Assembly: GCA_022711695.1 (NCBI GenBank)
Contig: JAKLEJ010000038.1
Coordinates: forward strand, 1 to 14,462
Length of the DNA stretch: 14,462 bases
From: Verrucomicrobiota bacterium
GTDB lineage: Bacteria; Verrucomicrobiota; Verrucomicrobiia; Limisphaerales; JACRJZ01
Direction: 5' to 3'
The translations under genes were made by a program, and so were the position numbers. Positions 1 to 8,390 of this stretch are shown piece by piece. The notes beneath the pieces are model-generated. The model was not told the origin of the DNA. It did no database searches and saw nothing but the letters and a program-made list of their open reading frames with translations. Each line of letters opens with the position of its first letter. Position 1 is the stretch's first letter.

Positions 1-1385
1 AGTTCCTGGGCGAGCAGGTGACGCCGGAGATCATCGAGCGGACGGGCATCGAGCGGGAATTGCAGCAGGCGCTGACCAACCTGCAGGCCGAGGCCGAAGC
101 CCTGGCGGCTGCGGCGACCAACCGCGTGGCCGCGCCGGAGGACGCCTCCACGAACGGCGCAACCGGCCTGGGCGGAAGCCTCGGGGCCCGCGCCTCCGCC
201 GTCCAGGCCGCCGCCGGAGCGCGGCCGGGCGAGCCCCTGCTCGGCGCGGCGCTGGACTTCAGCCGCTACGCCCGGATCGAGGCCCTGGGGGACGGCGAGG
301 CCAAACAAAAGATGCGCAAGTTCGAGGACGATCTTCAGGTGGCCCAGAAGGAAGCCGGCCAGTCCAAAACCACGGTGGAAGGCACCCGTCGCCTGCACGG
401 CAAGGGCTTCGTGACCAAGAGCGAGCTGGAGAAGGAGGAGCTTGCCTACGAGAACAGCCAGCTCAAGGTCAAGACCGCCCAGACGGCGCGGGACCTGTTC
501 ATGCGCTACGAGTTCTCCAAGACCGCCGAGGAGACCCTCTCGAAATACGCCGAGGCGGTGCGCGAGCTGATCCGGGCGCGCAAAGCCGCCATCTCCAAGC
601 TGGCCCAGGCCGAGGCCAAGCTCAAGATGAGCCAGGGCCAGTACAACATCCAGGCGCGCCAGCGCGCCGAGCTCTACGAGCAACTGGACAAGTGTCTCAT
701 CAAGGCCACCAAGCCCGGCCTGGTGGTCTATGGCAGCGGCCGCGACGACATGTTTTACGGGGGCGAGGAGCGCATCCGCGAGGGGGCCACCGTGCGCGAG
801 CGCCAGGCCCTCATCACCATCCCGGACCTCACCCGCATGACCGTCCGGGTCAAGATCCACGAGAGCTACATCAAGACGATCCAGCGCGGCCAGAAGGCGC
901 GCATCACCGTGGACGCCTTCCCGGACAAAGTCCTCACGGGCGAGGTCGCCAAGGTGGGGGTGCTGCCCGATTCGCAGAACCGCTGGCTCAACCCCGATCT
1001 CAAAGTGTATCTGACCACCATCTCCATCTCGAGCACCAACGACTGGCTCCGGCCCGGCATGAGCGCCAAAGTGGAAATCCTGGTGGATCGGCTGGAGGAC
1101 GCGGTCTATGTCCCGCTCCAAGCGGTCTGCCTGGACAATGGCTCTTATTATTGCTATCTGGCCAACGGCGCCAGACCCGAGCGCCGCCGGGTCGAGGTGG
1201 GTCCGTTCAACGACGAATTCATCGCGGTCAAGCAGGGGCTCAAGGAAGGCGAACAGGTCCTGCTGCGTCCGCCGGGCCGCGACGCCCCCGGCGAGAGGCA
1301 AAGCGAGGCCGCCAGCCCCGGAGGCCCCAAGCCCCCGCCGCCGCCGTCCCCGCCCGCCGGCGCCGCGCCGGGGTCGCCGGCTTGA
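1..1385 (+). CDS. HlyD/MacA-family periplasmic adaptor of an efflux system (5'-partial)
   Basis: Membrane-fusion protein that would link an inner-membrane ABC transporter to an outer-membrane channel across the periplasm. The reading frame is open from base 3, so the true start and the N-terminal membrane anchor lie upstream; the GTG at 18 is only an internal codon. About 460 residues are visible. Nucleotides about 300-690 encode a long charged helical hairpin rich in Lys, Glu and Ala, the usual coiled coil. It is followed by a lipoyl/barrel-sandwich half (CLIKATKPGLVVYG, then IREGATV), a beta-barrel segment (LTRMTVRVKIHESYI, then GQKARITVDAFPD) and a C-terminal domain (AVYVPLQAV, then EGEQVLLRPPG). 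The last 30 or so residues are Pro/Gly/Ala-rich and probably disordered. The stop lies 12 bp before the ABC ATPase start, and adaptor-ATPase-permease order is that of MacAB-type pumps. The outer-membrane partner and the substrate are not visible. Family assignment is secure; the specific MacA role is inferred from neighbours. Confidence 0.9.
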   Translation, partial: FLGEQVTPEIIERTGIERELQQALTNLQAEAEALAAAATNRVAAPEDASTNGATGLGGSLGARASAVQAAAGARPGEPLLGAALDFSRYARIEALGDGEAKQKMRKFEDDLQVAQKEAGQSKTTVEGTRRLHGKGFVTKSELEKEELAYENSQLKVKTAQTARDLFMRYEFSKTAEETLSKYAEAVRELIRARKAAISKLAQAEAKLKMSQGQYNIQARQRAELYEQLDKCLIKATKPGLVVYGSGRDDMFYGGEERIREGATVRERQALITIPDLTRMTVRVKIHESYIKTIQRGQKARITVDAFPDKVLTGEVAKVGVLPDSQNRWLNPDLKVYLTTISISSTNDWLRPGMSAKVEILVDRLEDAVYVPLQAVCLDNGSYYCYLANGARPERRRVEVGPFNDEFIAVKQGLKEGEQVLLRPPGRDAPGERQSEAASPGGPKPPPPPSPPAGAAPGSPA

Positions 1386-1397
1386 GCGACGCGGCCC

Positions 1398-2111
<714 letters not shown>

Positions 2112-2112
2112 G

Positions 2113-3456
2113 ATGTCCTCGCCGCCCCCCAGCCTCCTCCTGCCCGCAGACGCTCCGCCCTGGCCCATGTTCACGCCGGCGCATCTGCGCCGCACCCTCC
2201 GCCTGGCCGTCAAGAGCCTCTGGCTGCACCGGCTGCGCTCCTTTCTGACCATGCTGGGGATCGTCTTCGGGGTCTGTTCGGTGATCGCCATGCTGGCCAT
2301 CGGCGAAGGGGCCAGCTTCGAAACGCAGGAGCAAATCAAGAATCTCGGCAGCCAGAACATCATTGTGCGCAGCGTCAAACCGCCCGAGGAACAAAAGGTC
2401 TCGGACAAGAGCAGCCAGGGCTTCGTCCTTCAATACGGCCTGACCTACCCGGATCTCCGGCGTCTCCAGTCCTCCATTCCCGGCGTGACCGTGGTGGTCC
2501 CGGGTCGGATTCTGCGCGAGTATGTGTGGAACATCAGCCGGCGGGTGGATTGCGAGATCATGGGCACGGTGCCGTGGTACCCGCAGATGCGCAATCATCC
2601 GGTGGCGCGGGGGCGGTTCTTCACCGAGAAGGACATGGAAGCGGCCGCCAATGTGTGTGTGCTGGGGGCGGCCATGGCCGAGATCCTCTTTCCCCTCGGA
2701 AGCCCGCTGGGCCGGGATGTGCGGGTGGGCGGCAGCTATTACCGGGTGGTGGGGGTGATGGAGCCTCCAGCCGGCGTCGCCCCGGCCGCCGAGGCCTCGA
2801 GCTCCAGCAAGCCGGCGGCGCATCGCATGTACATCCCCCTGGAGACGGCGCGCCGCCGCTTCGGCGAAATCCTGGCCCGCGAGCGCAGCGGCAGCATCGA
2901 AGCCGAGCGGGTCCAACTCCACGAAGTCACCGTCAAGGTGGCGTCCCGCGAGGCGGTCATGGCCGTGGCCGACGCCGTCAAAGAAGCCCTGGAACGGCAT
3001 CACAAGAAGAAGGATTACGAGATCGTCGTCCCCCTGGAGCTGCTCCGCCGGGCCGAACGCACCCGCCAGATTTTCAACGTCGTCCTGGGATCGATCGCGG
3101 CCATCTCCCTGCTGGTGGGCGGCATCGGCATCATGAACATCATGCTGGCCACCGTCACCGAGCGCACCCGCGAGATCGGCATCCGCCGCGCCATGGGCGC
3201 CCGCCGACGCGACATCGTCCTGCAGTTCGTGGTCGAGTCCACTCTGCTGGCGGGCCTGGGCGGGCTCCTGGGGGTCCTCCTCGGGATCGGCATTCCCTGG
3301 CTCGTCACCTGGTTTGCCAACCTCAAGACCATTGTCACGGTCTGGTCGCCGCTGCTGGCCTTCACCATCTCCGCCCTGGTGGGCGTGGTCTTCGGTCTCT
3401 ACCCTGCCCGCCGCGCCGCCCAAATGGACCCGGTCGAAGCCCTCCGCCACGAATAG
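2113..3456 (+). CDS. ABC transporter permease, MacB/FtsX family
   Basis: Inner-membrane permease of 447 residues, partner of the ATPase encoded just upstream. It shows the MacB layout: one membrane segment near the N-terminus (residues about 44-64, FLTMLGIVFGVCSVIAMLAI), a periplasmic core domain of about 250 residues beginning GEGASFETQEQIKNLGSQNI, then three membrane helices in the FtsX domain (about 320-345, 375-400 and 415-435). The cytoplasmic loop ERTREIGIRRAMGARRRDI and the C-terminal end YPARRAAQMDPVEALRHE are hallmark MacB/FtsX sequences. With the adaptor and ATPase it should form a tripartite efflux or lipoprotein-handling complex; the substrate cannot be predicted. The ATG at 2113, 1 bp after the preceding stop, adds a Pro-rich leader; an in-frame ATG at 2167 (MFTPAHLRR) is an alternative start. 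The gene ends 24 bp from the convergent lyase-like gene. Confidence 0.94.
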   Translation: MSSPPPSLLLPADAPPWPMFTPAHLRRTLRLAVKSLWLHRLRSFLTMLGIVFGVCSVIAMLAIGEGASFETQEQIKNLGSQNIIVRSVKPPEEQKVSDKSSQGFVLQYGLTYPDLRRLQSSIPGVTVVVPGRILREYVWNISRRVDCEIMGTVPWYPQMRNHPVARGRFFTEKDMEAAANVCVLGAAMAEILFPLGSPLGRDVRVGGSYYRVVGVMEPPAGVAPAAEASSSSKPAAHRMYIPLETARRRFGEILARERSGSIEAERVQLHEVTVKVASREAVMAVADAVKEALERHHKKKDYEIVVPLELLRRAERTRQIFNVVLGSIAAISLLVGGIGIMNIMLATVTERTREIGIRRAMGARRRDIVLQFVVESTLLAGLGGLLGVLLGIGIPWLVTWFANLKTIVTVWSPLLAFTISALVGVVFGLYPARRAAQMDPVEALRHE

Positions 3457-3462
3457 AGCCCC

Positions 3463-3479
3463 GCCCGCGGGCCCGGGCC
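3463..3479. terminator. GC palindromes between convergent genes (weak terminator candidate)
   Basis: The 24-bp gap between the permease stop and the stop of the convergent lyase-like gene consists largely of two overlapping perfect palindromes, GCCCGCGGGC (3463-3472) and GGCCCGGGCC (3470-3479). Their position suits a shared bidirectional terminator, but neither strand has a T-tract and the two palindromes cannot form hairpins at the same time. Low confidence. Confidence 0.25.
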
Positions 3480-3480
3480 G

Positions 3481-5832
3481 CTACTTGGAGACCTCGAGCC
3501 TTGCCCCGGTTTTGCCGGGCGCCTTCGCAAACAGGACCCGCCAGGTCTTGCCCGCGATGCTCACCGAGACACCCAGGTCGGTGTCCGTCTCCAGACGCGT
3601 CGCCCGCCAATTCGGCGACTGGCCGGCGCGCCAGGGCACGATCACCGTCAGCATGGCCAGTTCCTTTCGAGGGGTCGCCGTGCCGGCCTCCACGTGCCAC
3701 TGCACGGGGAACTCCTTGCTGGGCTTGGGCTCGTAACCGTCCCATTGCCGAAACCCCAGCGGCACGGGCGCAAGGTACTGCGCGGCCACGCCGGCGTGGG
3801 TGGACTCGAGGGTCAGGCGCGCGGCTTCGCGATCGACCGCGAACTTTTTGAAGGTGTGCAGCAGAAACTGGTAAGTGGCCGGCTCGGGGGCCGCCAGGTC
3901 GTCGTAAATCGCCAGGAAGGGATGCTCTCCCTTGACGAAGGCGACGTGCCGGAGGGCGCGAGTGAGCCGGCCGCCGTAGGCGGCGACGGCATCGCCGACC
4001 ACGTAATCGAAGCCGGTCGAAAGCTCTTCGGCCACGATGCGGCCCTGGGCTGTCGCCGAGTGCTTGATCTGGCCCTGGCCGTTCACGAGGACGCCGTTTT
4101 GCGCGAGGGTGCTGTACGCCCAGTTGTAGTGGAACTTGCTGCCGTGCAGATCCCGATACACGCAGGCGGGCAGGAGCGCCTCCCCGTAGGCGTTCAACTG
4201 GAAGGTGTTTTGGGCGTTGTGGCCATGACTCTGCGAGCCGAAAGGCGAGGATTTGAACAGGAAATGCACATCGTCGCGGGCATCGAGCAGGGTGGTGTGC
4301 AGGCTGGCTACGCCGACGCCGTGAAAGACCTTCGACTGCGGCAGGTCGGCTGGGGATTTGGCCTCGGGCTCGGGAGGCAGGTTGGCTGCATAGAGGAATC
4401 CCAGGATGCCGGTCTCGCCGCGCATGTTCCATTGGCGGGTCCACCAGCGCCAGCAGGGGGCGTGGCCCGGGTCCGGCTGGCTGCCCTGCATCCGGATGTA
4501 ATATTCCATGAAAGCCCCCACCGCGGCGGAGGGCCGGTTGTGCGAGAGATCCCCAAAGCCGCTGTTGGGCGAGCCGGGCGGGGCAATGTAGAGCGGGTAG
4601 TCGCCCACTTGCGCAAAAAAGGGCTTCTTCAAGCCGTCGATCCCCAGGGCCGAGTGGGCCGCCTGCAGCCACCACACCGACTTGTTCAGGTAGCCGGCCC
4701 AGTAGCTCACCCCTTCGTGCCAGCCGCCGTCGTCATCGGCCCAAACCGGGTAGCAGGCGTAGAACTTGTTCACCGCGTAATCCAGGAGAGTGGGGGCTTC
4801 GGGGATTTCGTCCAGAAACGCGATGGCCGCCTCGCCCAACTTGTGCCAGACCCGGTTGCCGTGGCTGTTGTAGGGCCGGTTCAGGTGCCCGGCGCCGCGC
4901 TGGACCTCGCCGCTCTCCCAGGCGTCGCGCAATCGCCGGTGCATGCTGGCGGCGATCTTGACGCGGTCCTCTTGCAGGAACACATCCCAGGCCCAGTCGT
5001 AGGCGCGGGCGGGGCGGAAGAGCATCGGCTTGGCGGCTTCGCAGTTCAGCCGGAAATTGGTGGGTCCGTCCGGATCCCAACTGGCCAGGTGCAGCACCCA
5101 GCGGCGCGCGCCCTCGGCGTAGGCCTTCTCGTGGGTGATGAGATAGACAAACGCCAGCGTCTCGGCCTCCTTGCAGGCGCGCTCGGTTTGCTCGCGATTG
5201 GGCCACCAGTACTTGACCGCTTCCTTGTTTTCCTTGTCGCGCGCCGAGCCCATCTGGGTGGGTTCGGGGGTCGGACCGGCCCGCAGGATCCGGTCCGCCT
5301 CCTGGCGGATCTTCTGGAAGGCCTCGGCCTCGCGTCCCTGGGCCAGTTCGCGCAGCCGGGGCAAGTCCTCGGGCCTCATGAAGAGCCGGGGATGCTGCCG
5401 GGGAACCCGCGCCTGCTGCTGGGCGGGGCTGGGCATGGGGAACACCACGCAGTTGGTCGGCACCACGAACGACCGCGCCGCGCTCCATTCCGACACCCGG
5501 TTGGAGGCGTCCGAAAAACGGTAGCGCCACCGCCACGCGCCGGGAGCCAGGTTGGTCCAGTGAGTATAGACCGGCCAGAGTGTGTTTGTGGAAGTGAGGG
5601 CGTCCTCGAACCCGGGCTGGCGCGCGAGCTGCACAGTGTAGCGGATCGCGTTGGACTCGTGGAGCCAGGTGAGCGACGGCGGATTCAGCCGCACCACGGC
5701 GCCCTCGGCGGGCCGGAACCCCCATTCGTCGGGCGCCGGCTTTCGCGTGGTGGGACGAAGCGCGTCGGCCTGCGCGGCCAGCGCCGCGCTCAGCGCCGCG
5801 GCGACGGTGATGAGAAATCTTGCTCGGCTCAT
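3481..5832 (-). CDS. Secreted DUF4962 / heparinase II/III-like protein (putative polysaccharide lyase)
   Basis: Predicted exported protein of 783 residues that probably cleaves an acidic polysaccharide by beta-elimination; the substrate is unknown. The N-terminus MSRARFLITVAAALSAALAAQA is a signal peptide with likely cleavage after residue 22. Residues about 40-145 resemble an Fn3-like fold (NPPSLTWLHE, GAWRWRYRF). Then comes HPRLFMRPEDLPRLREL and a long alpha/alpha-toroid region with NSHGNRVWH (Asn322, His324) and GWHEGVSYWAGY (His372, Tyr377). The C-terminal heparinase-II/III beta-sandwich begins near SQSHGHNAQNTF (His536, His538). These Asn/His/Tyr/His positions match the kind of residues used by heparinase II and related lyases, but I assign them by motif resemblance only. 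Start: the frame extends to a TTG at 5871, but the ATG at 5832 places the signal peptide exactly at the N-terminus. The Dabb gene is 96 bp upstream on the same strand. No obvious defect. Confidence 0.85.
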   Translation of the reverse strand: MSRARFLITVAAALSAALAAQADALRPTTRKPAPDEWGFRPAEGAVVRLNPPSLTWLHESNAIRYTVQLARQPGFEDALTSTNTLWPVYTHWTNLAPGAWRWRYRFSDASNRVSEWSAARSFVVPTNCVVFPMPSPAQQQARVPRQHPRLFMRPEDLPRLRELAQGREAEAFQKIRQEADRILRAGPTPEPTQMGSARDKENKEAVKYWWPNREQTERACKEAETLAFVYLITHEKAYAEGARRWVLHLASWDPDGPTNFRLNCEAAKPMLFRPARAYDWAWDVFLQEDRVKIAASMHRRLRDAWESGEVQRGAGHLNRPYNSHGNRVWHKLGEAAIAFLDEIPEAPTLLDYAVNKFYACYPVWADDDGGWHEGVSYWAGYLNKSVWWLQAAHSALGIDGLKKPFFAQVGDYPLYIAPPGSPNSGFGDLSHNRPSAAVGAFMEYYIRMQGSQPDPGHAPCWRWWTRQWNMRGETGILGFLYAANLPPEPEAKSPADLPQSKVFHGVGVASLHTTLLDARDDVHFLFKSSPFGSQSHGHNAQNTFQLNAYGEALLPACVYRDLHGSKFHYNWAYSTLAQNGVLVNGQGQIKHSATAQGRIVAEELSTGFDYVVGDAVAAYGGRLTRALRHVAFVKGEHPFLAIYDDLAAPEPATYQFLLHTFKKFAVDREAARLTLESTHAGVAAQYLAPVPLGFRQWDGYEPKPSKEFPVQWHVEAGTATPRKELAMLTVIVPWRAGQSPNWRATRLETDTDLGVSVSIAGKTWRVLFAKAPGKTGARLEVSK

Positions 5833-5850
5833 TGCTTGAGTACAGACGCG

Positions 5851-5892
5851 CCAAAGCGCGCTCCGGTTCAATCAAAGCGCGCCCCGGTCTCC
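5851..5892. repeat. Two direct 21-bp-spaced repeats upstream of the lyase-like gene
   Basis: CCAAAGCGCGCTCCGGT (5851-5867) and TCAAAGCGCGCCCCGGT (5872-5888) agree at 15 of 17 positions and are spaced exactly 21 bp apart, two helical turns. They lie 19 to 56 bp upstream of the preferred ATG of the lyase-like gene. They could be paired binding sites for a regulator or part of the untranslated leader; function is inferred only from position. Confidence 0.4.
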
Positions 5893-5908
5893 CGCCGAGG
5901 CGGGAGAC
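5887..5908. terminator. Perfect 10-bp hairpin after the Dabb gene
   Basis: GTCTCCCGCC, a 2-nt GA centre, then GGCGGGAGAC form a perfect inverted repeat 20 nt downstream of the Dabb stop codon when read on the minus strand. It would be a very stable RNA hairpin and could end or attenuate transcription between the Dabb and lyase-like genes. No T-run follows on the minus strand, so an intrinsic terminator is not proven; an RNA-stabilising stem or REP-like element is an alternative. Its left edge overlaps the second 21-bp repeat. Confidence 0.35.
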
Positions 5909-5928
5909 ACCCGGATCGTCGGCGGGGC

Positions 5929-6228
5929 CTACTGGAAATCGTACACCACCACCCTCTGGCAGTTGGGCTTGAACGATTGCTCGACGAACTCCAGGTGCAG
6001 CGGGTGCGTCTGGTAGGCGTCCTGGGCCGCCTGGGTCTCGAACTGGACGTTCAGCGCCACCTGGTAGCTCTGCTCGACCACCGGGCGGTGGCTGGGAACC
6101 ATTCGCCCCACATGGAAGCTCACAATTCCCGGGATGGGTTTGAGATATTTCTCCGCCCCCGCGATCAGCTCGTCGGCCGCATTCGGCCGCGCCGGGTTGG
6201 TCCAAAAGATGACAACGTGTGAAAACAT
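5929..6228 (-). CDS. Dabb (stress-responsive A/B-barrel) domain protein
   Basis: Small cytoplasmic protein of 99 residues with the Dabb ferredoxin-like fold, usually a dimer. The pattern MFSHVVIFW at the start, then IPGIVSFHVGRM, a strand YQVALNVQF, the helix QAAQDAYQTHPLHLEFVE and a final strand CQRVVVYDF is characteristic. Family members range from plant stress proteins to enzymes such as olivetolic acid cyclase, so the name gives no reliable function here. The frame is open back to 6354, but those extra 42 residues are Arg-rich and unlike the family; the ATG at 6228 begins exactly at the first Dabb strand. No Shine-Dalgarno sequence is visible. It is divergent from the pseudopilin-like gene (157 bp gap) and 96 bp upstream of the lyase-like gene on the same strand, with a strong hairpin between, so cotranscription is uncertain. 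Confidence 0.85.
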   Translation of the reverse strand: MFSHVVIFWTNPARPNAADELIAGAEKYLKPIPGIVSFHVGRMVPSHRPVVEQSYQVALNVQFETQAAQDAYQTHPLHLEFVEQSFKPNCQRVVVYDFQ

Positions 6229-6316
6229 AAGCGCCGTTCGGTTCCCAGTTCGACGCGACTTTCGCCCTTGCCGCCGCGCGGAGCAAGTCCATTTCCGCAA
6301 GCTGCAGAAAAGGGGC

Positions 6317-6345
6317 TTGCCTGGGGCGGGCCGGCGCTGTATTCC
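6317..6345 (+). promoter_or_regulatory. Weak sigma70-like promoter for the pseudopilin-like gene
   Basis: TTGCCT (6317-6322), a 17-bp spacer and TATTCC (6340-6345) lie about 40 bp before the ATG at 6386. Spacing is ideal, but the -10 box matches only three of six consensus bases, so this is a tentative call. Confidence 0.22.
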
Positions 6346-6385
6346 AACCGCCATTCAGCGCAATGAACCTGGTTTCACGCGACGC

Positions 6386-7090
6386 ATGAACAGACCCAAC
6401 CCGCTCCAGCCGCGGCACGGCTTCACCCTGATCGAACTGCTGGTGGTCATCGCCATCATCTCCATCCTGGCGGGGCTGCTGCTGCCCTCCCTCAGCCGCG
6501 CCAAGGAAAAAGCCAAGCGCATCCAGTGCGTGAGCAACCAGCGGCAGTTGAGCCTCTGCTTCCGGATGTGGGCCGACGACCACGAGTCGCGCTACCCGTG
6601 GGAGGCGCGCGCCAGCGACGGCGGCAGCCGGGGGGCTTGCGCCGCCTGGCAGCATTTCAACGTGGCGCAGGTCGAGATGACCACGCCGCGCGTGCTGGTC
6701 TGCCCGAGCGACAACCGGGATGCGGCCAACGATTTTTCCTCCAACCGCAACAGCGGCCTGCGCTGGCATGGCAACTACGGCGTGAGCTATTTCGTGGGAC
6801 TGGACGCCGCCGAAACCCGGCCGATGATGCACCTGCTCGGGGACCGGAACGTGAGCGGCCTGGAAAAGCAGGATTGCCCCGAGGCGGGCATCGGCGGCGT
6901 GGTGACCTCGCTGACCCTGAGCAACGAGCCGGCCTGGGAGAGCTCCATCCACAAATGGGCCGGCAACCTGGCCCTGGTCGATGGCAGCGTCTCGCAACTC
7001 AGCCAGAGCGGCCTGCAACGTCACGCCCTGGCCGCCGCCGCCGACACCCACGCCAACTGCGCGCTCAAGCCCGATTTCACCTCGGGCTGA
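6386..7090 (+). CDS. Prepilin-type pseudopilin with H-X9-DG motif
   Basis: Type IV pilin/type II secretion-like protein of 234 residues, expected to be cut by a prepilin peptidase and inserted in the inner membrane. After a short leader (MNRPNPLQPRHG) comes FTLIE, with predicted cleavage between Gly12 and Phe13 and the conserved Glu at mature position 5, then a hydrophobic helix (LLVVIAIISILAGLLLPSL). The following SRAKEKAKRIQCVSNQRQLSL is typical of the large pseudopilin families of Verrucomicrobiota and Planctomycetota. Near the C-terminus is an H-X9-DG motif: His189, then nine residues, then Asp199-Gly200. These genomes carry many such proteins, and the cargo or partner is generally unknown. 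The frame is open back to 6134, but the ATG at 6386 gives the standard short leader. No other secretion or pilus gene is adjacent. Confidence 0.9.
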   Translation: MNRPNPLQPRHGFTLIELLVVIAIISILAGLLLPSLSRAKEKAKRIQCVSNQRQLSLCFRMWADDHESRYPWEARASDGGSRGACAAWQHFNVAQVEMTTPRVLVCPSDNRDAANDFSSNRNSGLRWHGNYGVSYFVGLDAAETRPMMHLLGDRNVSGLEKQDCPEAGIGGVVTSLTLSNEPAWESSIHKWAGNLALVDGSVSQLSQSGLQRHALAAAADTHANCALKPDFTSG

Positions 7091-7103
7091 CGCCCCGCGC
7101 CCT

Positions 7104-7122
7104 AGCGCTCATGGCGAGCGCT
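7104..7122 (+). terminator. Stem-loop after the pseudopilin-like gene
   Basis: AGCGCTC, loop ATGGC, GAGCGCT: a perfect 7-bp stem starting 13 nt after the pseudopilin stop codon. No T-tract follows, so terminator activity is uncertain. The rest of the 279-bp gap up to 7370 holds no convincing gene; only the promoter at 7330-7357 stands out. Confidence 0.3.
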
Positions 7123-7329
7123 GCCCAGCAGATGCCTCCGGACGAGCCGCGGCCTGCGAAGCGGATCCCCAGACCGTCCGGAAGCCGGTCTTGTCGCTGG
7201 AGCTCGAGGGACTGAGGGCGGCGCGGGTGGCAACCCGGCGCGCGCGGGCCTCGCCGACGCCTTCGAGGAGGCCTGAGATTGACCCGACCGGGCGGCTCAC
7301 GGGCGGGTTTTGGGGGCGTCTCGCACGGC

Positions 7330-7357
7330 TTGACCTTCGGGCGGCCTGTCTTACACT
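7330..7357 (+). promoter_or_regulatory. Sigma70-like promoter for the SurA-like gene
   Basis: TTGACC (7330-7335, five of six consensus bases), a 16-bp spacer and TACACT (7352-7357, four of six) precede the ATG at 7370. Transcription would start near 7363-7365, leaving only about 5-7 nt before the start codon, so the mRNA would be nearly leaderless. No Shine-Dalgarno sequence is visible, which agrees with this. Confidence 0.5.
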
Positions 7358-7369
7358 CCCGGCAATCGC

Positions 7370-8329
7370 ATGAGACTATTGTGGATTTTCTTGCTGGTGA
7401 TGGCGCTGGGGCGCACGGCACAGGCCCAGTCGCAAATGATCAACGGCATCGCCGTGATCGTGAACAACGCGGTCATCACCTACCAGGACGTGCGTGTGTT
7501 CGTGGGAGCCCAGTTGGACCTCCTGGAGCGCCAGTTCGGGGACCAGCCCCAGGTGCTCGGGCCGCGCAAAGCCCGGCTGCTCAAGGACGGCACGGACCAG
7601 CTCGTGGAACGGCAGTTGATCCTGCACGATTTCAAGACTGCGGGCTACAACCTGCCCGAGAGCATCATCGAGGACACCATCCGCGACCGCATCAAGCAGC
7701 GCTTTGGCGACCGGGTGACCCTGGCCAAGACGCTCAAGGCCGAGGGCGTCACCTTCGAGACCTACCGCCAGCGCACCCGAGAGGAGATCGTCATCGAGCA
7801 GATGCGCTATTTCCATGTGTCCAAGGACCTGATCGTCTCGCCGCAAAAGATCGCCAACTATTATGAGGCGCAGCGGACCAACTACACCGTGGCGGACCAG
7901 GTGAAACTGCGAATGATCGTGCTAAACAAGCCGGTGGGCGGCAGCGGGACGGCCACCCTCGATCTGGCCCGGGAAATCCTGGGCAAGATCAAGGGAGGGG
8001 CGTCCTTCGAGGAGATGGCCCGGATCCATTCGGAAGGCTCGCAGCGCACCGTGGGCGGGGACTGGGGCTGGGTCGAGCGGAAGGTGCTCCGCGCCGAGCT
8101 GGCCGAGATCGCCTTCAAGCAGCCCAAGGGAACGCTCACCGACGTGGTGGACCTGCCCGAGGCCTGCTTCCTCATGCTGGTCGAGGACGTGCGCTCCAGC
8201 CATGTCAAGCCGCTGGCCGAGGTGCGAGACGAGATCGAGAAGAACCTCCTCGCGCAGGAACGCGCCCGGCTCCAGGCCAAGTGGGTGGACCGCCTCAAGA
8301 GCAAGTCTTTCATCCGCTATTTTCTCTAG
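7370..8329 (+). CDS. SurA-like periplasmic chaperone / parvulin-type peptidyl-prolyl isomerase
   Basis: Exported folding factor of 319 residues, probably assisting outer-membrane proteins. It starts with a signal peptide (MRLLWIFLLVMALGRTAQA, cut before QSQ), followed by the SurA N-terminal opening INGIAVIVNNAVITYQDV and a helical chaperone region with LVERQLILHDFK. Residues about 177-275 form one parvulin-like domain: LRMIVLNKP, GASFEEMARIHSEGSQRTVGGDWGW, AFKQPKGTLTDVVDLPEACFLMLVED. A C-terminal helix (EVRDEIEKNLLAQERARLQAKW) closes the protein. E. coli SurA is about 430 residues with two parvulin domains; this one has a single domain, so it is a short variant. Whether the isomerase site is active cannot be told from sequence alone. 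It is followed 61 bp downstream by pdxA, the same order as the E. coli surA-pdxA locus. Confidence 0.86.
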   Translation: MRLLWIFLLVMALGRTAQAQSQMINGIAVIVNNAVITYQDVRVFVGAQLDLLERQFGDQPQVLGPRKARLLKDGTDQLVERQLILHDFKTAGYNLPESIIEDTIRDRIKQRFGDRVTLAKTLKAEGVTFETYRQRTREEIVIEQMRYFHVSKDLIVSPQKIANYYEAQRTNYTVADQVKLRMIVLNKPVGGSGTATLDLAREILGKIKGGASFEEMARIHSEGSQRTVGGDWGWVERKVLRAELAEIAFKQPKGTLTDVVDLPEACFLMLVEDVRSSHVKPLAEVRDEIEKNLLAQERARLQAKWVDRLKSKSFIRYFL

Positions 8330-8390
8330 GCCCCGGGCGGCGGCGTCCCGGCGCGTCCTGCGACGAACGACCGCTCAGCCGAGCTTCACC

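Noticed and set aside
3694..6222. Very long open frame on the + strand (842 codons) opposite the lyase-like and Dabb genes
   Set aside because: It is antisense to two genes with clear family motifs. Its sequence is low-complexity Gly/Val/Arg-rich without recognisable domains, as expected from GC-rich codon third positions.
4733..7051. Minus-strand open frame (772 codons) spanning the pseudopilin, Dabb and lyase genes
   Set aside because: It crosses three well-supported genes in other frames and shows no family features.
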